This document shows positions 59,697-64,000 of a DNA stretch of 64,000 bases, piece after piece. The stretch is from Artemia franciscana (Eukaryota; Arthropoda; Branchiopoda; Anostraca; Artemiidae). The notes under the pieces are model-generated. The model made no database searches. It saw only the letters and a program-made list of their open reading frames with translations, and had not been told where the DNA came from. The DNA is taken from the NCBI RefSeq assembly GCF_032884065.1, contig NC_088883.1, positions 33,835,354 to 33,899,353 of the forward strand, read 5' to 3'. The translations under genes were made by a program, and so were the position numbers. Within the stretch, counting starts at the first letter, position 1. Each line of letters opens with the position of its first letter.

Positions 59697-61085
59697 GATC
59701 AGTTTATTCAGTTCATTCGGGTTTATTAAAAAAAAAATTATAACAGTTATAACATACATAATCTCTCATCTCTATGCAAAAAGTCCCTTATCACCTCAAA
59801 AATAAATACACACTATGGCTCCCCCTCCACTCATCGATACAACCATGGCCCCTACCAACAAAATCATCCTTACGAGTCCCCACCTCCTCATCCAGGACGA
59901 AACCACTCCAATCTCCACACAAAAAACCTCCATAAAGGTTAAAATCACTTTTCTATTTAGAATTATTTAAATTAAACTAATTCAAAACAAAGTAATTTTT
60001 AATTCTCTTTTTGTAAGAACCAAGGGAGCTCCTACATCTCAGTTTTGTAACTGAGATTCAGCATTGTAAGCCTTAGCACAGACGATGTCAGGCGAAAAAT
60101 CCGACCTCACTGTTGGCGTATGTCGAATATGGATCTGTGCAGATAGTCTTGTAATTGGAAGATGCTGTTCGGATACCAAACGGAATAGATTCCTAAAAGG
60201 CGGTGGAAGAAAGCCGGAGAGGAATCTGAAAGCAAAAACCAAGCAGGAAAGCTTAAACAGCGATTTCAGCGAGAGATAATCTTCTGTGTGTTTGATGATC
60301 TTCAAGGCATTGTTGTGGATGGAATCCAGTTTTTTCAGATGGGATTTGTACGTCGACTGCCATACCATTGCGCAATATTGTAAGTTGGGTTTAATGAGAG
60401 CACTGTAGAGAAGGGTAAGGGTTTCACGTGGGAATGTGTGCTTCAGTTTCTTCATGATACCCAGATTCCTTGAAAGCTTTAATTCTACAGCATGGATGTG
60501 AGGAAGGAAAGAAAGGTTTTCATCTACTATTATTCCTAAATATTTTGCACATCCATTTGCTGGTCGTTGAACCTTTCCGCGAGACGTCACAATTCCTGTT
60601 ATTTCTGGGTGAAGGGTTCCTACCCTAGAAAATAATAGGATGCAAGATTTTTTGACACTGATGGCAAGTTTGTTGGCATCCATCCACAGATAGGTCTCTT
60701 CTATGATGTTTTCAATCTTCCGCTGAAGTGAAGGCATATCGAGTCCGCAGCAGGTCATTGTAGTGTCGTCAGCGAATGCTCTAAGTTCATCTTGCTCGTT
60801 AGTAATGTCCTCAGATGTTTGATCAAAGCATGGGTTGCAGCATTTTGGATCGTCATGATTCGGGTTAGGATACGAGTTAGGTCATTTACATGGACTAAAA
60901 ACAAAAGAAGACCGAGGATAGATCCTTAAGGCACACCAAATTTCACAGTAGTGTCGTTCTCCGGGTCGTCACCAATGTAGATGCACCTATTTTGAAGTTA
61001 AGATTCAAACCATTGTAGGGCTATCCCTCTCACTCCAATATGTTGCAGCTTTCCCAGTAAGATTGTATGATCCATACAGAAGTCG
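59697..61085 (-). mobile_element. LINE family D insertion, 5'-truncated
   Basis: It interrupts the element at ACTTGAT|AAAGTC (compare the uninterrupted 4060-4075). On the minus strand it reads from a truncated reverse transcriptase to a 3' end made of AATAAACCCGAATGAACTG and AATAAACTG words (59697-59730). It differs from families A-C and is better preserved, so it is probably younger than its host element. Confidence 0.8.
60039..60758 (-). pseudogene. LINE D reverse transcriptase, C-terminal half
   Basis: An open frame of 239 codons starting just after the catalytic motif: FADDTTM is encoded at about 60776-60756, overlapping the frame start. It contains WMDANKLAISVKKSCILLFS, then CAKYLGIIVDENLSFLPHI (thumb), LLYSALIKPNLQYCAMVW (a typical end-of-RT motif) and a C-terminal tail ending in the 3' region. 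Upstream, palm motifs including FGVPxGSILGLLLF (about 60945-60905) are interrupted by a stop. No endonuclease remains. Resembles Jockey/CR1-type reverse transcriptases. Confidence 0.85.
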
Positions 61086-61424
61086 GATAAAGTCGTTTTC
61101 CCCGATTCGACCATCTGGGGGGCTGAAGGGAGAGGAAAAATTAGAAAAATTGAGATTTTTAACTTACGAGTGGGTGATCGGATCTTAATGAATTTTAATA
61201 TTTAGAAGGACCTCGTGACTCAGAGCTCTTATTTTAAATCCCGACCGGCATTAAGCCTCTGATTTTCCTTTTAAAGCAATCTATTGATTCTTAGAATTTT
61301 GCTAGAGCTCAAACCATATGAGCTCTTGGCTCTTCCGTCCTCGTCACAAGTGCCATGTGAGCTCTTAGCTCTCCTTTCGTTAGTTTCTTTAATCTTAGCG
61401 TGAGACAAAGACAAGTAACAGAAT

Positions 61425-61620
61425 AGATGGGGAATATATAATTCGGGCTATATATTTGCACATTAGGGGGTAGGGGTAAAGTATTTGGACAGTGTAGTTA
61501 TAACACAGTTCTTACTTCATAATACACATAATGATTGTACCTAGCACATTTTGCATGCATATCCGCTATACTCCCCCCCTCTAATGTCCAAATATATAGC
61601 CCCAATTTTTCTCTAAAGTA
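61425..61620. mobile_element. Small foldback element (family W), copy 2
   Basis: TTCGGGCTATATATTTGCAC, then ATTAGGGGGTAGG at the left, and CCCCTCTAATGTCCAAATAT, then ATAGCCCCAA at the right, inverse to each other over about 32 bp with 105 bp between. Confidence 0.7.
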
Positions 61621-61954
61621 TTACATTTTCGTCATATTCTGTGATATTTCATTAGGGTTAGGTAGAGAAAGGGGTTCTACTTAGATGACGAACTTAACAT
61701 AGGCGCTGTAACAGACAAGTACCTTGCAGTCAAAATGAATTTACGACAATTATTCTACATATTATGAAGTAAAACTTGTTTTCCTCAACATATTTCCTTC
61801 ACGACAGCCCTAATTCCAGGCTTATAGGCCTACCTTTATTTTAGTTTTCTGTTGGTTTCTTCATTTATAGTCATTGCAGCTCATTTATATTTTTGATCTT
61901 TTATCTGTTATTTTTATACGCATTTAAGTTTTAAATTCGCTCTTAATTTTGTTG

Positions 61955-62282
61955 CTTCCGTATTAGCCAGTACACACTCGAGAAGTTTACTCAATTGGAT
62001 CAGCGGAAAACTAATTTAAAATTCTCTGTTCGGCGACAATTAGCTTAGGTTTCTGAAATAAACTACGTTGTAGCTAGGCTATATTTTAATAAAATATTTA
62101 ATATATGAAGTTGGTATTTTGGTTAGGTATTTAATATAATGTGTTCTGGGTGGCCCTCTTTCCACAATTCTAAATAGTAGTCCTCATAATTGTGTTTCTA
62201 AAGTTTTATATTTTCATCATATTTTGCTATATTTGATTAGGATTAACTTCAATTCTCGAGTGTGTACTGGTTAATACGGAAG
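61955..62282. mobile_element. Element with 30-bp terminal inverted repeats
   Basis: Left arm 61955-61984 starts CTTCCGTATTAGCCAGTACA and ends CACTCGAGAA. Right arm 62253-62282 is its inverse with one mismatch. The 268 bp between are AT-rich and non-coding. It is a miniature inverted-repeat element of unknown superfamily. Confidence 0.65.
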
Positions 62283-62600
62283 TACGCTTATTTTTCACAG
62301 AAAATCCGTTTTTTTTTTAGTGTTATCAAACCCAGTTTTATCTGCAAGCCATGATAAATTTGTAACAATTTAATTTTTAGAATAAATAGAGCGAAAATTG
62401 ATGATGAAAATATTGCATCATTGATGTTTGTTTTTAAATATCAGCTGACTGTGGAACGAGTCTTTGTTATCAAACAAGAGCTCAGGGCGCATACGCGCTC
62501 TTCAAGAAGAATCCAAATAGCGGGTGAAACTACGCAATTGAAACTAGTCGCCGGTTTGCTATCATGTGAGGAGGTTGTAACGTAGTTGGATAAACGCTTT

Positions 62601-62607
62601 TATAAAG
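62601..62607 (+). promoter_or_regulatory. Candidate TATA box
   Basis: TATAAAG about 130 bp before the candidate start codon at 62732. If used, transcription would begin near 62627-62635, leaving a ~100-nt leader. Confidence 0.35.
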
Positions 62608-62731
62608 CAATAAGTTTCGTTTTCTTTTAATTTATCTTTCACCATCTTTTATTTAATTGACAAGAATTTAATTTGGATTGCAATTGGATTTGCTTCCTAT
62701 GCACCGACTCGGAACAATACGGGAAACAACG

Positions 62732-62774
62732 ATGGTTAAAGAAGAAAGCGTTGATAGCAATTTCTCCGATCAAG
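62732..62774 (+). CDS. Candidate first coding exon of an unknown gene
   Basis: ATG in good context (A at -3, G at +4) opens MVKEESVDSNFSDQ and reaches the donor CAAG|GTAATT after 43 nt (phase 1). Upstream there is a TATA-like box and a leader of non-repeat character, unlike most of the surroundings. The acidic, Ser-containing start is not diagnostic of a family. The rest of the gene would lie beyond the window end or in exons I cannot see. It could be chance. Confidence 0.4.
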
Positions 62775-62839
62775 GTAATTACCCCCAGTTGTAGCTAGAC
62801 GCCATTTCTGCCCCCTCAAGAAATGAGATATTGTTGACA

Positions 62840-62990
62840 AGGCCGTATCCAAGGGTGGACTTTGACACCCCTCCCTAGAAAAAAAATGTGTAACCCATAA
62901 AAACGAATATAGGCTAAACAATTTGGGTGCATTTTTAATTTTCTTCCCCCCTCCTTCGAACAAGAATCCTGGATACGACTCTACATGACG
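62840..62990. repeat. GGATACG-type dispersed repeat
   Basis: Begins AAGGCCGTATCCAAGGGTGG and ends AGAATCCTGGATACGACTC, inverse edge words. Same family as 21440-21735 and 57500-57655. It lies in the putative intron after the candidate exon. Confidence 0.55.
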
Positions 62991-63125
62991 ATTTAAATGT
63001 AAGACTTTTCTTTACTAATTCACCAGCTGAAATATTCACATCTTCGGCGTCCCTTCGAATGTACTGCCCTAATATAATCAAAGCCCCCTTCCCTATTTCG
63101 ATTTTGTCCAGGTCTTATTTTTAGC

Positions 63126-63695
63126 CCTAGGGGTAAATGTTTAGTTTCGTTCCAAGTGCTCTAAAGTGCGTATTACTGCATGTTGATGGTTCTTATGATC
63201 GCATATCGTTTCTTTGTCATTATTAGAGAAGCACATTCATTTTTTAGATTTCTAAAATCCCCCTCCAACGAGACTAAAAATGTGTAAATTGGGCTTGCTT
63301 ACAGGTAACATTACTTATAGAGCGAAGCGTATTAGTTCATGAGCCTCGCGGGCAGCGGGGCGATGTTCATATTCTATATTTATTCAACAAAGAGTGATAA
63401 AACTAAAAAAAACAACCTCAAACGAGGTTTATTAAATAAATATAGAATATAGACCTCACTCCGCTGCCCTTGGGGCTCATGGACTAATACGTTCCGCTCT
63501 CCAAGTAATGTTACCTGTAAGCGAGCCCACTTTAAGCATTTTTAGTTTGCCCCATGGAGGAGGAGGATCAACCAGAAATGGATGTGCTTCTAGAATTAGC
63601 GTTTCTAAATGCTCTAAACTGGAAATTGTGCTGCTTTGCAACATAGTTTCCAGTTTAGAGCTCTTGGAACGAAATTAAACATTTACCGCCCTAGG
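63126..63695. mobile_element. Foldback element (family Z), compact copy
   Basis: Nearly symmetrical over ~570 bp. Left CCTAGGGGTAAATGTTTAGT, then TTCGTTCCAAG; right CTTGGAACGAAATTAAACAT, then TTACCGCCCTAGG. Inner arms continue (ACAGGTAACATTACTTATAG with CAAGTAATGTTACCTGTAAG; TTCATGAGCC with GGCTCATGGA) to a centre near 63400. No coding sequence. Shares termini with 46648-48302. Confidence 0.8.
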
Positions 63696-63699
63696 CTAT

Positions 63700-64000
63700 T
63701 AACGAAAATTTGCCGATTTTCTCGTTTCTTAAAAAGAAATCCCTTAATAGCCTATTAATTTGAAAAATTGCGATGGTTTGCGTAAAATTCTTTACAATTT
63801 AAAGGCTAAACTGGGATTTCAGGGTAACAGGGGGTTGATAGCGCCGGATTTAAAGCTTTGATGCTTCTAGGCTCAAGCCTTATTGTTGCTCCGTTTTTCT
63901 GAAATTTTTGGGTAAGTCCCCGAAAATCTGGGGATAGTGGAAGCACTGAACAGAACGGATCTGATGAACCAAAAGTAATGAAAGAGAAAGATAATACCAA
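63700..64000. other. Window end, nothing firm
   Basis: A minus-strand frame (63806-64000) runs off the window edge without a recognised motif. Confidence 0.4.

Larger units (their letters stand above)
57741..61372. mobile_element. Inverted-terminus element, large copy, split by a LINE
   Basis: Left TATGGCACTTGGTATTAATC (the hairpin arm is damaged), right CAAGTGCCAT (about 61348-61355), then GAGCTCTTAGCTC. The interior has six to seven ~230-300-bp units (start words near 57872, 58167, 58387, 58674, 58957, 59107, 59409) with G runs and GGAACGGATCTGCTCTCTTT-type words, as in copy 1. A LINE (59697-61085) sits in the last unit. The element continues after it with the same final segment as 4080-4351. 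Without the LINE it would be about 2.2 kb. Confidence 0.75.

Overview
This is eukaryotic nuclear DNA, almost certainly from an arthropod and possibly a branchiopod crustacean. The DNA is AT-rich, genes are split by GT-AG introns, spacers are long, and LINE, Helitron, SINE-like and foldback repeats are dense. The arthropod placement is an inference from the repeat landscape and the shape of the one clear gene; no taxon-specific marker is visible.

The clear gene is on the + strand at about 17.96-35.49 kb. Four coding exons (17964-18185, 24844-24970, 26658-26816, 32301-35494) join in frame to give about 1233 residues. The product is an MFSD4/NaGLT1-type major facilitator transporter (sodium/glucose transporter 1-like). 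Its oddity is the TM5-TM6 loop, normally short, which is about 750 residues of Ser/Thr/Asn-rich, sequon-rich, probably extracellular sequence and includes three nearly identical 52-residue repeats. All introns carry transposable elements. Two further coding-exon candidates on the + strand rest on splice signals and an open frame: 51000-51168 (internal or initial exon) and 62732-62774 (first exon with a TATA box upstream).

Layout. 0-6.9 kb: a 120-bp tandem array, an inverted-terminus element with an internal ~285-bp array, and a 1.7-kb repeat that starts with a perfect hairpin. 6.9-12.7 kb: two consecutive degenerate copies of one LINE (family A). 13.2-16 kb: a local tandem repeat, a decayed Helitron on the minus strand and a kinase pseudogene. 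17-36.5 kb: the transporter gene, its introns (second Helitron, SINE, more LINE remnants) and a tandem array just past the stop codon. 38.9-47 kb: an old ~3-kb duplication whose two copies carry different later insertions. 46.6-50 kb: nested foldback elements. 51-57 kb: candidate exon, LINE pieces and a near full-length intronless PIM-like kinase pseudogene. 57.3-64 kb: a large copy of the inverted-terminus element with a LINE inserted in it, several small foldback elements and the second candidate exon.

There is no operon, CRISPR array, rRNA or convincing functional tRNA. Most of the window is transposon-derived. The most unusual items are the giant repeat-bearing transporter loop, the inverted-terminus family whose copies differ mainly in internal array size, the Helitron with a tRNA-like insert, and the paired kinase pseudogenes.
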